The notes beneath the pieces are model-generated. The model did no database searches, was not told the DNA's origin, and saw nothing but the letters and a program-made list of their open reading frames with translations. A program made the translations under genes and the position numbers. From JBCDIQ01 sp039024295 (GTDB lineage Bacteria > Bacteroidota > Bacteroidia > J057), in contig JBCDIQ010000305.1 in NCBI GenBank assembly GCA_039024295.1, positions 1-7,412 of the forward strand: a DNA stretch of 7,412 bases, written 5' to 3'. Shown piece after piece: positions 6,469-7,412 of this stretch (the first letter of the stretch is position 1; the number at the start of each line of letters is the position of its first letter).

Positions 6469-7412
6469 ATGAAAGCATTTTTTACATGTATCTCCATCGC
6501 CATTTGGGTCAGCTGGCTAAATCAAGGATTTTCTCAATGCGGCACTCCTTTTAAAGTTTTGCATTATACCGAGACCTCGGGATATGACCACCGAACTCGT
6601 AACGAGTCCCTTTCAATGTTTCAGAATTTAGGAACGAGTAATAACTTCTCGGTTGTAAATGACAATACTGGGGCAACTTTCAATTCCCTAACAGACCTAC
6701 AAGCATATCAAGTGATCATTTTCTCCAATACTTCGGGGAATACCATCCTGACTGCCGCGCAGAGAGCCAACTTTGAAGCCTATATGGAAAGTGGAGGGGG
6801 ATTTGTGGGGTTACACGCAGCATCAGACACCTATCGGCACAGTTCTGCCGATGGCACCCCTAAAGGAGGCTGGGATTGGTTTGCTGAAATGCTGGGCGCG
6901 AGTGTTCAATATACGCCTACGCCTCATACTGCAAACAATCACTTGGGCGAGATGGACCATGTGCTTCCTTGCCATGCTACCAAGCATTTACCCGATCCCT
7001 GGTCCAAACGGGAAGAGTATTATTATTGGCAGAGAGGGTTTTATGATTTTGGAAAAAACAACGTCCTCTTACAGGTTCGAAGAACCGGTGGCCAAACCTA
7101 CGATGCTGACCGCCCCATTTCCTGGTTCAAACACCTTCCAGGTGGGGGCAGAGCTTTTTACACGGCACTTGGCCACAACAAATCTGACTATACCACCCCG
7201 GGAAATGAATTTAGCAAACATGTATTGGCAGGATTACTCTGGACAGCCGATCCTACCCCAATAGAGGTGTCAGAATTCAATGGGGTGGATGTCCCGGGCG
7301 TATGGGTGCGTCAGCCTGGCAAGCTCTATTCAGCGGGAAATAATACCTTCCCCTACACGGTCAGCAATGACAAATTATACATGGCCAACTACCGAGGAGG
7401 AGCAAACAACCA
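6469..7412 (+). CDS. Exported ThuA-like domain protein (3' partial)
   Basis: The ATG at 6469 opens a frame that runs without a stop to the right edge (314 full codons visible). Residues 1-23 form an export signal: MK, a hydrophobic core (AFFTCISIAIWVSWL), then NQGFSQ with likely cleavage near Ser22/Gln23. Cys24 follows, but FSQC is a poor lipobox, so signal peptidase I is favoured. Residues about 28-260 match the ThuA-like family (trehalose-utilisation type, class I glutamine-amidotransferase-like fold). Landmarks are FKVLHYTETSGYDH (28-41), AYQVIIFSNT (79-88), GGGFVGLHAASDT (109-121), HLPDPW (173-178), RPISW (215-219) and GRAFYTALGHNKSDY (227-241). The family is linked to sugar metabolism, but the reaction of exported members is not well established. 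From about 265 an unrecognised segment begins (NGVDVPGVWVRQPGKLYSAG). No Shine-Dalgarno precedes the ATG, as is usual in Bacteroidota. The end of the protein, and any sorting domain there, is outside the window. Confidence 0.9.
   Translation, partial: MKAFFTCISIAIWVSWLNQGFSQCGTPFKVLHYTETSGYDHRTRNESLSMFQNLGTSNNFSVVNDNTGATFNSLTDLQAYQVIIFSNTSGNTILTAAQRANFEAYMESGGGFVGLHAASDTYRHSSADGTPKGGWDWFAEMLGASVQYTPTPHTANNHLGEMDHVLPCHATKHLPDPWSKREEYYYWQRGFYDFGKNNVLLQVRRTGGQTYDADRPISWFKHLPGGGRAFYTALGHNKSDYTTPGNEFSKHVLAGLLWTADPTPIEVSEFNGVDVPGVWVRQPGKLYSAGNNTFPYTVSNDKLYMANYRGGANN

Noticed and set aside
6532..6542. Lipoprotein processing at Cys24 of the ThuA-like protein
   Set aside because: The residues before the Cys are F-S-Q. 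Gln at -1 and Phe at -3 do not fit the lipobox, so ordinary signal peptidase I cleavage is more likely.
6773..7264. Open frame of 163 codons on the + strand in another frame
   Set aside because: It is a shifted-frame shadow of the ThuA-like gene, whose own frame gives a signal peptide and all the family motifs.

Overview
The window holds two secreted-protein genes on the + strand, each cut by a window edge, separated by an AT-rich, hairpin-rich gap of about 500 bases. The organism is very probably a member of the Bacteroidota. The large protein ends in a type IX secretion system (T9SS) C-terminal sorting domain, a system confined to that phylum. The start of the second gene lacks a Shine-Dalgarno sequence, and the best promoter-like box fits the Bacteroidota -7 consensus TAnnTTTG. 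The giant LamG array and secreted ThuA-like protein suggest a polymer-feeding, environmental lineage, but the sequence does not settle the genus.

Positions 1-5960 carry the 3' part of a giant surface or secreted protein. The frame is open to the left edge, so the real start lies upstream. After the tail of a small beta-rich module come six LamG-like (concanavalin A-like lectin/glucanase) domains alternating with five cysteine-free Ig-like modules, at a period of about 320 residues. A T9SS sorting domain of about 80 residues closes the protein. Each LamG domain is bracketed by one cysteine at each end with almost constant spacing (211-214 residues). The LamG domains and the Ig-like linkers show different patterns of internal relatedness, so the array looks like a mosaic rather than a simple run of tandem duplications.

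Positions 5961-6468 contain no convincing gene. A near-textbook rho-independent terminator (9-bp perfect stem plus T run) lies just after the stop codon. About 260 bases later there is a second hairpin with an A-tract on one side and a T-tract on the other, able to terminate in either direction. A TAnnTTTG box follows it. A perfect 8-bp hairpin or palindrome lies in what would be the 5' leader of the next gene.

Positions 6469-7412 encode the first 314 residues of a ThuA-like protein with an export signal; the gene runs off the right edge. The ThuA domain is nearly complete, and a further unrecognised segment begins after it. Both genes encode exported proteins that plausibly act on or bind carbohydrate, but the terminators between them argue for separate transcripts. 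Any shared role is inference.
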